Shown here: one piece after another, positions 1 through 12,929 of the stretch
How positions within the stretch are numbered: the first letter of the stretch is position 1
Layout: every line of letters begins with the position of its first letter
Origin: Chaenocephalus aceratus
Lineage: Eukaryota; Chordata; Actinopteri; Perciformes; Channichthyidae
Direction: 5' to 3'
DNA length: 64,000 nucleotides
NCBI GenBank assembly: GCA_023974075.1
Contig: JAMFTG010000333.1
Span: forward strand, 108,532-172,531
Made by a program: the position numbers and the translations under genes
Notes under the pieces: generated by a model
What the model saw: only the letters and a program-made list of their open reading frames with translations
What the model was told of the DNA's origin: nothing
Databases searched by the model: none

Positions 1-2
1 GA

Positions 3-173
3 AGATTCCACATCCTGGATGGGCCGCTCCCTCTTTGCTTCGTAAAGACCCTGCGGGACGAGATGGAGAACAGGGATGTAGCCACCATTGACAAGATAGT
101 ACATAGCTGTGTCGCCTTGGTCAACATGTCAGGTAGCATTGTGTTCAATAAAAACAGACAGGGTGATGGATAG
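3..173 (+). pseudogene. C-terminal exon of a DDE_4 (ISL2EU/Harbinger-like) transposase, partial
   Basis: Reading frame 3 is open from the window edge to a TAG at 171-173, about 56 codons. The segment ATIDKIVHSCVALVNMSG resembles the last helix of DDE_4 transposases, where a DKI-x-CAAL-N pattern closes the catalytic domain. The DDE residues would lie upstream of the window. An AATAAA follows at 340-345, so this is probably the end of the transcript. The YqaJ gene at 4348-6657 points towards it, as expected for a two-gene ISL2EU-type element, although other arrangements are possible. The family call rests on this short motif only. Confidence 0.5.
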
Positions 174-797
174 GTCAAATCAGTCCTGCTGTCTTTTCTC
201 TTTGAGTCACTTAGTTTGGGCCATGGCAGCAAAAGAACAACTCTTCAATGACTATCCTTCAGCTTTTTAAATCTACCTTACTGCTCTGCTCTCCTTCCAG
301 GAATGACAGTTGACACCACGTAATTATTCTGTAAATGTAAATAAACTATGTATTAGGAATTGCAGTGGCGGCTGGTGGAAAATATTTTTGGTGGGGCTAT
401 TGATAGAGTGAGTAAAACAAATTTTTTTTGGGACAAATTACCCCTTAAATTAGGACTTCTGGTGATGTAATGGCGCGTTTCCAGTGCAGCGTGGAGCTCG
501 CTTTAATGCTGCGTTCAGACCGGACGCGATGCGAATATTCGCTTCGCTCTAAACCAGGGGTTCTCAAAGTTTTGATGAGTGAGGGCCAATTTAGGTACCC
601 AATATTGGATTGAGGGCCGCCCAAGAAAAAACGGAACACAAAATAATTCCAAAACAAATCCTTTCTTTATTGTACTAACCAATTGCCGCAACTCGCGAGA
701 TGCCTAGTTGCCATGCAACCAGTAGTCTAGCAAACTTTCCACAAGCTGTCATTCATAATTTAGGAATGACAACCCAGGGGGCGCAGTTTTACCATTC

Positions 798-1345
798 TTA
801 ACCCTCTGGAGTCTAAGGGTATTTTCTCGATTTTTAGATGTTTTCTTAAATCACCTTTTAAATGTATTTCTTCTAACATGGCACCCCATGTGTTACATAT
901 CAAAATGTTCAGGACAATCTCTGGTCATGCTATATATGCATATTGCTCACCTTAGAGCACTGTTTGATGAGATAAGTAGCTCAAAAGCTTAAAATGTGAA
1001 ATCCGATTTTTGGAAAATCTTCAAAACTCTTGTGAAAACACACATTTACTCATGTGATCGAATTGTTTTAGTGTTTTAGATTTGGTTACCAAAGTCCTAG
1101 GATCACAAAAGCAGTGAAATATTTGAATTACACTGTATATAAATGTGTAATTCATGTCTAAAATGAAAAACATAAAATTCAAATGTTGAGTAAAATAGGT
1201 GTTTATCACTCTACTTTCACCACAGCAGGGACTGAGATACATTAGGACTGAATAATGACTTCATATTACATACCAAGGTTCATGTGATGTGTACAAATAC
1301 TAATTGAGCATTCAACCTTTTTTTTCAACCAACAATTTATTATAA
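798..1345. repeat. TTAA-starting repeat, possible piggyBac-type left end
   Basis: A TTAA at 798-801 is followed by ccctctggagtctaaggg, a start reminiscent of piggyBac-like repeats. Positions about 1030-1330 match 25726-26010 at roughly 80 percent by eye, so this is a dispersed repeat. I could not find a matching right end, so the piggyBac assignment is tentative. Confidence 0.35.
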
Positions 1346-1462
1346 ATATGTTTTTTTCAACCAACTATTTATATAAATATAAGAAACTGGAAAATCTCAC
1401 TATTTACAAAATTGAACATCAGAACTTTCAACCAACTATTCATTATAAATGTCAAGACAGTG

Positions 1463-2751
<1,289 letters not shown>

Positions 2752-3642
2752 AGACGTAAACTGATGGGAGACACGTGGTTTATGTTTTGTTTACTTGGTG
2801 GGTAGGCCCTTAGTGATTTATCGATGTCCATTGGTCATTTCAGACCACAATGGCTGCCGGCCGAGATTTTCTTGACGGACACACAAATCCACCAATCCTA
2901 CACAGTGTAAAGTCAAGCTGCTTTGAGCGGCCATATTGGGTGCTGTGCCCTGGTTACAGTCTCACAGGAGATACCGCTGGAAAGCTACTCTTCCAGCGAT
3001 TCCGTGGATATCTGAAGATATAGATACAACCATGGAGGATTAAAATATAACACATGCATTTCAGCGTGTCACATTAACTATTGCGGGCCGCCAGAAACAT
3101 TTCCGAGGGCCGCCATTGGCCCGCGGGCCGCACTTTGAGAACCCCTGCTCTAAACGCTCCTATCGCATCGCTCTAGTCGCTCGAGTTTCACCGCAGCTGT
3201 CAGCTGTGTTTACTCGCATCATTCAAACAAGACGCGCTGGCTCGGGAGCTACAACAACATGAACATATTTTACCGTGATTAAATTGTAATACACGTTTCT
3301 AAATGATGCCGACGTAACAACATACTGATACCGGTTAGTAAAAACCATGAATTAATGCTTTGACAAGTCTGCAGACAGACGGCAGGCGAAAAACCTTTTA
3401 GAATGCTTGTTCCCTGAATGGAGCTTGGCTAAGCTAACGCTATATATGCTCCGACCGTACACACTCACAACAACGGCCTACAGACATAAATAAACCAGCG
3501 ACTGTATTCTCCATGACACAGACAGTCTGTGGTTTGTACTTGTTTCACTTTTGTCTAGTTTCTGAACAGATCGTATCTGTCCCCGGCTGTTTGAAGAGCA
3601 AGCATGTGAAACAAAAGATAGCATTTACCTGTTTGCATCCAG

Positions 3643-3852
3643 CTAGCCATGTGAGAAGCCTTGTTGATACGTTTTGTCTTTTTCACGAGCCTGCTGTGAT
3701 ATATACAAATCGGGTTGGTCCGGTCCAAGGTCTTTAAGTATCAATTTATCTCCCAAACTTCTCCTTTCAAAAGGATTGGAGAGTAGCTCTTGGGCGGACC
3801 GAGGCTCCGGCGACTCCACCTGCACACCATTCTCATCCAAATACTGCGTCAC
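3643..3852 (-). pseudogene. N-terminal exon of a TTF/ZMYM1-type hAT transposase, partial
   Basis: The frame begins MTQYLDENG and contains LGPDQPDLYISQQAREKDKT followed by YQQGFSHG. This resembles the segment just before the TTF zinc finger in ZMYM1-like hAT proteins (a LG-x-PQPD then REKDRTYQ pattern). A stop follows, and possible GT donors lie just downstream. The zinc finger, catalytic core and dimerisation domain are absent, so it is a leftover exon inside hAT A. Assignment is by motif resemblance from memory. Confidence 0.5.
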
Positions 3853-4347
3853 CTTGGTTACTCACGAGTCTAAAAAACAAATCACGTCAACGCACGTAAG
3901 CAACATGGGCGCCAACGTGACCAAAATATTTGACGGCGCTGATTGGCTGAAATTATGTTTCGGCGGCACAGTTTACTATTGAGACTTTTGCAACCTGCTG
4001 GTTGCTGCTGTTTCGCTCGGGGGCTCTGCCCCGTAATGATAAACTAATGCCACGGGCAAGGCCAGGCAGGAAACAGGTGACTTATCAGTAACTTTAGACA
4101 TCGTAACACAATTTTAAACGAGATTGTATTGTAGATTATACATTTTTTTAAATATTTTTTTTTTAATTTAATAATTTTTTTTTATTTTGTATCTGGCAAG
4201 AGGTGGGGCGGCGCCCCTAGCGCCCCTATGGGCCGGCCGCCACTGAGGAATTGTCTTAGCTAGTAATACCTTACAGCCACCTAACAACAAGCTCGCAAAT
4301 GTTAATTAACTATAATTATAAATAATTGTTTAGGTTTTGTGTTTTAC

Positions 4348-6657
4348 CTGAAGCTCCTGTTCTGTGTCTGACACACTGTCTATTGACTCCTGAAATTGTT
4401 ATACATAATTTGTGATTATTTGAATTGTTTCATAATATTTGTGTGCCATGTATTACATAGTATAAAGATATAACAGACAGTGTATTTGCAGTCTCTAAGG
4501 AAAATGTTTTATACCTGAAGCTCCAGCTCTGTATCTGGGATTGTGGTTCCCGCCAGCTGTGGGTAGATGTGCCTGGCCCAAAAACGGCTAATGGTGTCCA
4601 CTGCCTGACACTGAAAATCTTCATCTTGTTGGACACGGAAGATAACGGTTTGCTTTGGCGTCCAGGTGATGAAGTCTGCATAGGTTGTTTTGCACACAAA
4701 CATCTGCATCTGCACCTGTAAAAAAAAGAGGAAGAAAAAGTACAGCATAGACTCCAACTACTTACCTGCAATTAACAAAACACAGATAATACAATTCCTT
4801 ATGAGTTGTTATTTATTGTATTACCTGGGTGTAGTAGCTGTGGTTGGTCCTCAGCGACAACAAAGTGTCCAGATGTCCTCTCTTGTCTGCTGGCCAGTGA
4901 TCAGCTGACAAATCACTATTCCACTTCAAGGGGCACTTTACCTCAACCGCCCCCTTTCCACAGCAAACGCAGTGTACGTAAGCATCACAGCTTACACCAA
5001 TGTAGGGCTTCTCTCTGCACACTCGGAAGCCTGCCCGTTGAATACTGATGCTTGTGTGGGGTATATATATGTCACTGGAGATGTTAATTAAAGTGGGTGC
5101 TGTATATGCAGTTGTAAGGCCCAGTGCATACTTGTATGTCTCAATTGCATCCTTTTCGTGTTCCCTACCCCAAATGATGCCTGGTGTTTTCAGCGGATTT
5201 TTGCGTGACTCTTTCTGCACAATATCCCTCAGCAGTGATTTTGATGGTTTCTCAAGAGATGTGTGGATAACTCTGTGTGCTGATGTACCTGCTGTCACCC
5301 TCCCAACCCTCTGCTGGTGCCAAGATGAACATTCTGCCTGGTCTTTTGTCTCTTCCTCTATTGCCTGTACCTGATCATCTGAAAATTCTGACAGATGTTG
5401 GTACCAAGGCTTTGGTTTGAAAGGGTCTGCAAAAGCCTTGAAAGTGCTCAGACCAACAGGCAGTTCTCCTGAGGCAGACAGCATTTCCAAGAACTGTTGT
5501 TTATTTTCTTCATTCGCCATTGGAATGACCCTGCCGTTTGTTCCTGTGTCCCTTTTTTTGACTTTGTCTCCATAGAAGTCTATTGATGACCATGTCTGCC
5601 TCAACTTTTTTCGTGCAGACTTTATTCCAGGCACAGGCGATGCTGGTTGGTGCCACACTTGTATATCCAAGGCGAACTGATGCCTCCAACTTAAAAAGCA
5701 GGGCTCCGACATGGGAACAACTTTCTCCTAGTCTAGAGTAAAAAATATATTTTTTAAATAAATACTTTTTCACCAAATAACAAAAGCATTTCTTCCCTTC
5801 TGAAGGATTACATAGGTGGCATTGTGACTGTACTATTAGTGTTATGCAGTCAGCTTACCCTGCCATGCAATCACAGTGAGCAGCTGTGACCTCTCCAGTC
5901 TTGTTAACAGCAACCCAGGTGTTTATCTGTAACTCTCCATGATGGCTTTACATGGGTCTTGAAGACTGTTGTGTCAGCACAGGGTTTGTGGTGAAGAACC
6001 ACATCCACCCAGCCACTGGTAAAAAAGGTATGTGCTTCCAGAGACCTGAAGTTCTTCATTGAACTTGCTGTGTAAATCCCTAGAGGACAAGTTAGCAGAC
6101 ACAAATCTCTAAACCTGCTCCGTCACATCTACAAAGATTTAAAAAACATTAGTAGTACAAACATGGGCAATCCAGAAAGTTAATTAATAAAGACTGAATT
6201 TTGCTATTGTGATGAACTGTATGTTAAAATATTGTCATACTGTGTTGTGGTATATTTACTGAGATTATAAAGATAGGCTATAACATAAAATCGTCAATTA
6301 TCAACCCTACCTATAACTAGATGCTATCATTAATTAGCTTGGTAAACCCCCTATTTAACACGTTATTGTATAACACATATTTATAGTTTACACAGTAACG
6401 CAAATTGGACAGACTATTAAAACGGATAAATAATGTGTCTTGATGACGTCCTATACAAACTACCTGGAGATTCAATGAGGTAGTTATAGATGTCAGGATA
6501 TGACACCTCAGGCCATTGAGTCGGATAATTTTTCCACTCGTCCACCCACCGGCAGACTGAATGGACATTGATCGCCTATTGCTTTTAATTTAATCATATA
6601 TCGAGCCCGATCGTCATTTTCCAATGATTTAATGTAATAGTTTGCCTGTCTGGCCAT
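4348..6657 (-). pseudogene. YqaJ-type nuclease with SWIM finger (ISL2EU accessory protein), spliced, frameshifted
   Basis: Five exons can be read on the minus strand: 6657-6464, 6079-5859, 5732-4825, 4715-4515 and 4389-4348, all with GT-AG borders. The start MARQANYYIKSLE is near the usual N-terminus of these proteins. Exon 2 has a SWIM-type finger (TAAHCDCMAG), completed in exon 3 by GESCSHVGALL. The YqaJ core shows IIWGREHEKDA, then IGVSCDA and VEVKCP, which supply the expected Asp, Glu and Lys. The motif YTQVQMQMFV spans the exon 3-4 join. The gene is broken by frameshifts near 6540, near 5925 and between about 5640 and 5580. YqaJ proteins are lambda-exonuclease-like and accompany ISL2EU transposases. 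Exons 4 and 5 end with similar residues (DTELELQ and DTEQELQ), a possible exon duplication. Confidence 0.75.
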
Positions 6658-6743
6658 TGTAATCGGGCTGTTTGAAGATCCAAAAATCTCCGGTTTTCTT
6701 AATTTTCTGATCGGATTGGCAAAAGCTTTGTTTTCCCCCAAAA

Positions 6744-6780
6744 GTGGGCGGAGCCGTAATTTTCGCCCGGAAGTGACGTA
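6744..6780. promoter_or_regulatory. Divergent promoter, proximal half
   Basis: Between the YqaJ start (6657) and the THAP gene to the right lie a GC-box-like gtgggcggagc (6744-6754), an ETS-type ccggaagtg (6767-6775) and an overlapping CRE-like tgacgta (6774-6780). The same ccccaaaagtgggcgg block sits beside the THAP exons near 18615 and 25165. It is therefore a conserved part of this element family. Regulatory function is inferred from motifs only. Confidence 0.45.
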
Positions 6781-6805
6781 GGTGTTACCATAGATATATA
6801 TAAAC

Positions 6806-8332
6806 TAGGGCCGGGACTTTAACGCGTTAATTAAGATTAATTAATTACACAAAAATTAACGCGTTAAAAAAATTAACGCGTTAAAAAAATTAACGCATTT
6901 TAATCGCACTTATTTTTGCACAGCGGAACGTTTCTCACTGGATGAGTTTCAGGCGTACCGATTATACTGGAGCACCAACTAAAGTTCATGACTTCAGCAT
7001 GGGACTTCAAACAACAACAAACCACGGTGAACAATAGTCAAACATGAACGAACAAGCTGATGAGACCGCTTTGGTCGGCCCCGTGGATGGGAAATTTTGT
7101 TTTAAAAAACGGACGGATGGAAGCGTCGACAAGAGCACGGTTGTGTGCAAATTATGCAAAAAAGAATTTGCATATCACCGAAGCACATCAAGCCTAAAGT
7201 ATCACCTAAATGCAAAGCATGTAGCAGCTAGCGTTGACGTTAGTGCAAGGAACCACACCCTGACCCAACCCACACTCAACCAGATGACTGGTTTCAGGGC
7301 CAGGATAAGTAAGTCCACGTCTGAGAAAATAACCAGCTCCCTGGCTCACTGGACTGTCCCGGGGCCATCTAGTATTTAGCTCGGGCAATGAAGCCTCACC
7401 TGCTGGTTGCCCGATCGGGCAATCCAGTATGATGCAGCTCGCGGATCCAGTAATGAGTGACCCGACAGTAAAACTAAACATATCTATAACTAGTTTAGGT
7501 AGTTTGAGAGGTAATTAAAATAGCTACGTGTGATATTCTAACCTGAAGTGTGTGTTTTGTCCGCTCACCGCTGCATGTGATCATGCAGAGCTGCGTGTCG
7601 ACTTGTCTCTCTCCCGTCAAATTAGACTTCACTCGCGTTTATGTCCATATCGATCAGATCCAGCTAGTTCTAGCTAATGATATGACTACCTGCTTATTAA
7701 AAGACAACTACACAATAAGTGTCGCTATGCAACTGGATGAGGCCACAAAGTATAGAGCAGCATTATGCATTTGTTTACATGCCAAACCGGAACCCCGAGG
7801 CATTACCAACAGATCAACGCACAATCAACCCATACAGGACATCTCTTTCTCCACATTAAGTGTTAGACATTAGAGTTGACTATTCTTGTCTGTCACATAC
7901 TCTTCTTGTCTGTCACATAAGTTCGACCAACTTACAGTAGATAACATTACAAACATTTTTAACAGGGGCCATAATAGTGTAAATAATGTTTGTTTTGGCT
8001 GTTACAACTGAATATAATGTTTTCTACTTTTTTCCATCTGGGAAGGCATTTGCCTTCATCAGATGGAAAGTGTTTTGACCAACAACTTAAGTATTTCTTA
8101 AAGCTATGCAGGGCATGCAAGCGAGAAAACACAAACAAGAACAAACAAACAAGTGAAATGAAGAATAAAATTGAAATTGTACAATATAATATTGTGGTGG
8201 TTCATCACAGGGCCATCTAAGCTTAAAAATGCGATTTTTAAAAATGCGATTAAAAATGCGATTAATTTCGATTAATTAATTACAAAGCCTCTAATTAATT
8301 AGATTACTTTTTTTAATCGAGTCCCGGCTCTA
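6806..8332. mobile_element. hAT transposon C with BED finger
   Basis: Termini tagggccgggact and its one-mismatch complement (tagagccgggact) are flanked by the 8-bp duplication atataaac at 6798-6805 and 8333-8340. Both ends are rich in taacgcgttaa and attaatt motifs. The site at 17999-18056 is a related sequence without the insertion, which confirms the borders. It splits the divergent promoter of the host element. Only the N-terminal finger of the transposase remains recognisable. Confidence 0.88.
7044..7379 (+). pseudogene. BED zinc-finger N-terminus of a hAT (ZBED-like) transposase
   Basis: The 111-codon frame contains VVCKLCKKEFAYH followed by SSLKYHLNAKH, a C-x2-C...H-x4-H BED finger near residues 35-60. 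This finger binds DNA in hAT transposases. The catalytic domain and the C-terminal dimerisation domain are missing: downstream frames show only short unrelated stretches. The ATG at 7044 gives the full finger. It is probably the leftover of an internally deleted transposase. Confidence 0.65.
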
Positions 8333-8380
8333 ATATAAACACTAGATGGCTCATGGGAGATTTTCCAGCGTAGCTGACCG

Positions 8381-8392
8381 GCCGCCATCTTG
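8381..8392. promoter_or_regulatory. YY1-type site in the divergent promoter
   Basis: gccgccatcttg is the complement of the classical aagatggcggc YY1 core. The same site is conserved at 17958-17969 in the second copy. It lies just before the presumed THAP transcript start, a position seen for initiator-type YY1 sites. Confidence 0.4.
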
Positions 8393-9354
8393 CTACAGTT
8401 AACAGTTACTCTGATTCGCGTTATGGTAGCTGTTGTAAGGTGAGTGATCTGCACAAAAATACTCTTAACTCACTGAAATCTTGACTGATTTACAAACGGT
8501 TTGGTTAATTATAAACATGATTAGCATGGCTATGATACAGGATGCTTGGACAGGTTGAAATTGCAGCTTTTCTTTGTGTATGTGGTTGTATTTATTAGCT
8601 GGCTAATAACAAGAGGCTGTCAGTGAGACCTAGTATTACAAAGTTGACCCAGCAACGTTACACCAGTGGGAGAGGCAGAACTGCTCTTTCTTTTCAACAC
8701 AACTTAAGTTACACATGATTTCTTCCAAGTGGTTTGGCTTGTTAAAAACATCTTGCATTATGATACAGGAATTTGCTGGCTTTGTGTTTACAGAAGTACC
8801 TGACTTTGCCGGACTTTTGTGCAGCCTACGGATGCTCTAATCACCGCAGTCTGGAAACAAGAACCCGTGGGATCACCTTTCACGTGTAAGATAGGACAAT
8901 ATTATGACTACAATTAGGATAATCGTTAATTACTTAGTGGATGTATGTACATTACAAATTTACAAGTCCTGCTACACAGGATCAGTGGGGCTATGTGAGA
9001 TAATAGTATTGCAAGATTGTTGTTGACCCAGCCTCTTTAGAATATGTTGTTACCATTTCTTTACACAATTATTTAATGTTTCTATTGGACACCTTTTTTA
9101 TTACTCTTAGTGTGGTTGTCTTATTCTTAAAGTAGGCTATACATACATGCATACATACCAAAAATATGATAATTTCGGTGTGTATTTTGGTCCTACCCTT
9201 AATGTTAAAGGAAAGAAGGGAGGAAAATGTTGACAATAATTTATATATCTGGCTACCTTTCTCATGTTTTTAAGGTTTCCCAAAACCAAAGAGAGGAGGA
9301 GGCAGTGGGAACTCGCCCTAAAAAGGGACGGTTTTGTTTCCTGTGACAGGACAC

Positions 9355-10648
9355 CAGAGATGGGGACTCGAGTCTGCGACTCGGACTCGAGTCGCACTTA
9401 AGTCGCACACACAGAGACTTCAGACTTGACTTAGACTCGTGACCAAAAGACTTCAGACTCGACTTGGACTCGTGTGTTGGGACTCACAATCATTGTGTTT
9501 TCTATTTTTGGCGTATTAAAGGTGGGGTAGGTACATTTGAGAGAAACCGGCTCGAGATCGCTAGAATTTGAAAATACACAACCGGAGATAATCTGCTAGA
9601 GGCTGCTACTTCTTTATAGAGCCCGCCTCCTCCAACACACACGAACACGCACATGACCAATGAGAGCACGAGATACATTTGTGCCCAGATGGAAGGCTGA
9701 CAGGCAGGTAGGACATCCAGTTATTTTAGCCGGGCTCATTACGCAGACGTGCGCGCCTCTGTTACTACCTCGTAGTAACACAATAGCGACCGGCGGCACA
9801 CCTGCGGCTGTACCGCTTGTAATTAGGTTCAACTACAAAAACTTCTAACAAAACGCCGGCGGCACCAACAAAAGGAGCGCACACTGCAATATCAAAATCA
9901 AGGATGCTGGCGCAACAACGTCGAATTTCATCAGGCACTTGAAAACTCACCCGGAGAGGTCAGTCACATGCTAACGCATGGACGGTTAGCAAACATGTTT
10001 AGCTCAGCATCAGCTATGTAATGTTAACTTAGCTTGCTACTAGCTTTGTAACTGAATATTTGAAAAGATTAGTGAATTGCTTGTCACACTTGTTTGAGTT
10101 GAGTGGCGTTGACATCCAACTCTTGACATGACATAAAAAAAGGTTGGTAACGTTAATCATTACCCGCTTTTAAGTACTTTTAACAGTTTCCTTGCGGGGG
10201 ATTAATAAAGTATTTGTGATACTGATTTCTGATTCTGAAGTGTTTTGCTTATAAGTTGTTTGCATTTAGCTAAAGTGTGATGTTTGTCCTCACATTGCAA
10301 TAGCCTGTTTAAAGTGATCATATAACAAACAACTAATCAGTACTGATACTGTATGCTAATAGATATAGGAGTGATAATAACACAGTACATGCTTTGAATG
10401 TCTTAGATATAGCTGTGCAGTATTCTTAACAGACTGGATAGCAGCAGACAATAGAAGGCTTATTACAACCAGAAGAGACATGAGACTTTTATTTTTTTAG
10501 AGACTTGAGACTTGACTTGGACTCGTGACCAAATACTTGAGACTTGATCAAGTCTCACCCCACAAAGACTTGAGACTTGACTTGGACTTGTGACCAAAGA
10601 CTTGAGACTTGACTTGGACTTGCAAAAAAAGACTTGTGAACATCTCTG
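9355..10648. mobile_element. hAT transposon D, non-autonomous
   Basis: Ends cagagatg and catctctg are flanked by the 8-bp duplication caggacac at 9347-9354 and 10649-10656, within the THAP exon. Both subterminal regions are arrays of gacttgagacttgactt-like and gactcgagtc-like words, which may be transposase binding sites. It contains no transposase frame. A truncated TTAA MITE copy lies inside at 9517-9745. Confidence 0.85.
9517..9745 (+). mobile_element. TTAA MITE, right end lost
   Basis: Starts at TTAA (9517-9520) followed by aggtggggtagg and matches the complete copy at 27199-27579, read in inverted orientation, through ttattttagccggg. The right inverted repeat is missing. Confidence 0.6.
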
Positions 10649-10978
10649 CAGGACACTGCTCTGCAGTGAGCACTTAAGGAGTGAGGAATTTGACGAAAGA
10701 TGGTGTTGTGCCAACAATATTCAACTTCCCAGCTCATCTTCAAAGGGTATGTGTATCATTGGCCAACAACAATTCAAGGTGTATAAGATTGATATATAAA
10801 TATGTGATTAAATGTCACACTTTAGTTTTTCTTTCTGCAAGTTTAGGAATAAATAATGTGTTGTGTATTACAGCACATTTTAAACACTCAACATGTCTTT
10901 AATGTTTATTTTAGCCGGAAGCAACAAGAAGCACAACCACTTCAAGAAGAGCGGAAGATGAACCTCAGCCTAATGTTG

Positions 10979-11172
10979 TGAGTATTCTGAATGTGGCCAA
11001 GACCAGAGAGATGGTCATTGATTTCAGGAGGGTGAGGACGTCTCCTCTACCCCTGTGCATTCTGGGAGAGGATGTGGCTGTTGTGGAGGACAACAAATAC
11101 CTGGGAGTGCACTTAGACAATGGACTGAACTGGAGGATCAACACTGACGCTGTGCACAAGAAGGGATATTAG
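10979..11172 (+). pseudogene. Non-LTR reverse transcriptase fragment
   Basis: The frame contains NVAKTREMVIDFRR, then EDNKYLGVHLDNGLNW. This is the segment that follows the catalytic YADD box in jockey/CR1/L2/Rex-type LINE reverse transcriptases. The catalytic motif is absent. The left border coincides with the splice donor after the THAP exon at 10978. Confidence 0.75.
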
Positions 11173-11575
11173 AAGAAGGATATTAATTTCCATATTACTA
11201 TTATTTATATATTCGTATATTTTGATATTTATATATTAATGGCGAATCACTACCACTAGGAGCATATATCGCCACCTACTATGTATTTATTAAATCTTCA
11301 TGTTCCATGAGACGCAGCACTATGTTCCCCACATATGTTTATGCTTGCTCAGTCTAATAAACCCATAACATGGTTGTGAAAGAATACCAAAGCTGAGGCT
11401 GGACGATGATTGATTGTTGGTGTGCCATGTGTCACCGTGTGTCTTATTGGTTTTGTGTTATACTGTATTTTATTGTGTGCAGCTGGTCCTTATCTCCAAG
11501 ACACATTTAAAACAAATAACCTTGAAGTCCCATCTCTCCCCACCTGCTCCTGCTTCCTACATCCCCTCCACACCA
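11173..11575. other. Stretch without recognised gene
   Basis: AT-rich sequence with no credible coding frame. It may be LINE 3' sequence belonging with the fragment at 10979. Confidence 0.4.
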
Positions 11576-11591
11576 CACCAAGTTGTTCTTC

Positions 11592-11655
11592 TTAATAATA
11601 ATAATAATAATACATTTATTTTGGGGGGCCGCCTTTCATAACACCCAAGGACACA
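11592..11655. repeat. LINE-like 3' tail with (AAT)n
   Basis: An AAT run is followed by acatttattttgggggg and cctttcataacacccaagg. This resembles the tail-adjacent sequence of dispersed fish LINE repeats. Family not assigned. Confidence 0.4.
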
Positions 11656-11670
11656 TAGGATAGTTTATGT

Positions 11671-11718
11671 TTAAATTGTTCCCTATATTGCATAGGGGCA
11701 ATATAGGGAACAATTTAA
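11671..11718. repeat. Perfect 21-bp inverted repeat with 6-nt loop
   Basis: Arms 11671-11691 and 11698-11718 are exact complements around the loop ataggg. The arms are AT-rich and start with ttaaattgttccc. A mobile-element end or hairpin transcript is possible. Nothing else identifies it. Confidence 0.85.
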
Positions 11719-12133
11719 TCAGTGGATTTTGTGATATATCAGCCGGGGTGAGACAAGACAAACCACAAATGGACTACAGAAGGACACAAAAGGACACATG
11801 GTACAGTTTATATTATTCTTGGTCTTTTTTCAATAACATATTTCAAAGGTTCTGGATTTGTTTACAAATCTAGAAACTAAATACAAAACTAGGATGATAT
11901 GAAGATCTCATGTCAAAAATAATTGTGATAAATTAGACATAACTGGCCTGTCTATGAGCACATTTTATGTTGGTTTGGTTCTTCTGATAAAGGTGTGAAT
12001 ATCTAAATAATATACCAACATATGCTATTGTCATTAGTTGTGTCCCTGTTCTTAAAGCTAAGGCATTGCTAAATTAACAACTCTTGGCTTACAGAGTGGT
12101 AACATGAGACCGATTTTTATATATAAAATATAA
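11719..12133. other. Stretch without recognised gene
   Basis: AT-rich, with no coding frame of note. It borders the Ngaro-type element at 12134. Confidence 0.4.
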
Positions 12134-12309
12134 TTCAATCAGGAGAGACATGATGTATGGAATACATATTTATTATCGGTCACATTATATCAATGAAACA
12201 TAATGATGACAGTTCATCACAAATGAATGAAATGTTGTTTTGGCGATTAGGCCCAGGTTTTTTGTAGGATATCAATCGGGAAGGGAAGAACCGTTTCCGA
12301 TGAACCCCC
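12134..12309 (-). repeat. Split direct repeat B2
   Basis: 176 bp, nearly identical to B1 at 12631-12806. It starts with ttcaatcaggagagac on the plus strand. Confidence 0.85.
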
Positions 12310-12416
12310 CTGGGTCTAGACACTGGTGGTGGTGATAAGTGGTTAGGTCCGGTTGGAAGGGAGGAGGATAAGCTTGGCCCTGAGTTGAAAGCAGGAGGCG
12401 AAGGGGTGGGGGAGGG

Positions 12417-12630
12417 TTGCGCGTTGACACCTGGAAGACAGCTGATAGGAAAGGGGAGAGCATATATAGAGGGATTAACAGGTGCGATAATTAGGCTTGT
12501 AAATGGAGGGGCGTGATAGGTTTAGCTGAGGAGAGGCGCTCCCTGTCATTTAGATGCAGGGAGCAAGTATTGCCATGATGAGCAATACGGAGTGTTAGGT
12601 CTTCCTGTCTGAACTTGCGCTAAGCTTCAT
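12417..12630 (-). repeat. Split direct repeat A2
   Basis: 214 bp, nearly identical to A1 at 17467-17679. It ends with gcgctaagcttcat and abuts B1 directly at 12630/12631. Confidence 0.85.
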
Positions 12631-12806
12631 TTCAATCAGGAGAGACATGATGTATGGAATACATATTTATTATCGGTCACATTATATCAATGAAACATAA
12701 TGATGACAGTTCATCACAAATGAATGAAATGTTGTTTTGGCGATTAGGCCCAGGTTTTTTGTAGGATATCAATCGGGAAGGGAAGAACCGTTTCCGATGA
12801 ACCCCC
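12631..12806 (-). repeat. Split direct repeat B1
   Basis: Second copy of the B repeat, joined directly to A2. The boundary at 12806/12807 is where similarity to B2 stops after the run of C. Confidence 0.85.
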
Positions 12807-12929
12807 AAAAGAATGAAGTATGAAGTACTGAATGTGAATACTCTTACCTTGTGGGATGCAGCGGAAATCTATGGATGGAAAGGAGAGGTTAATACATGTG
12901 AGGATTTAAGCGACTGATGCCTCCCGGGC

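Larger units (their letters stand above)
8793..10978 (+). pseudogene. THAP zinc-finger domain of an ISL2EU/P-like transposase, interrupted
   Basis: Exon 8793-8885 encodes FCAAYGCSN (C-x4-C start of a THAP finger) and ends at a GTAAGA donor. Exon 9274-9354 continues with FPKTKERRRQWELALKRDGF, the conserved FP and W positions. The exon is cut by hAT D and resumes at 10657 with the C-x2-H pair LCSEH. It then shows KDGVVPTIFNFP, the AVPTIF-type box that ends THAP domains. A frameshift lies between the C-x2-H pair and that box, near 10690. A third exon, 10916-10978, precedes a GTGAGT donor, after which the sequence becomes LINE. All four zinc ligands are visible. The DDE part is absent here. Confidence 0.7.

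Noticed and set aside
12134..12806. Ordinary LTR retrotransposon with a tandem LTR
   Set aside because: The A and B repeats are separated across the interior in split order, and the interior encodes a tyrosine recombinase rather than an integrase.
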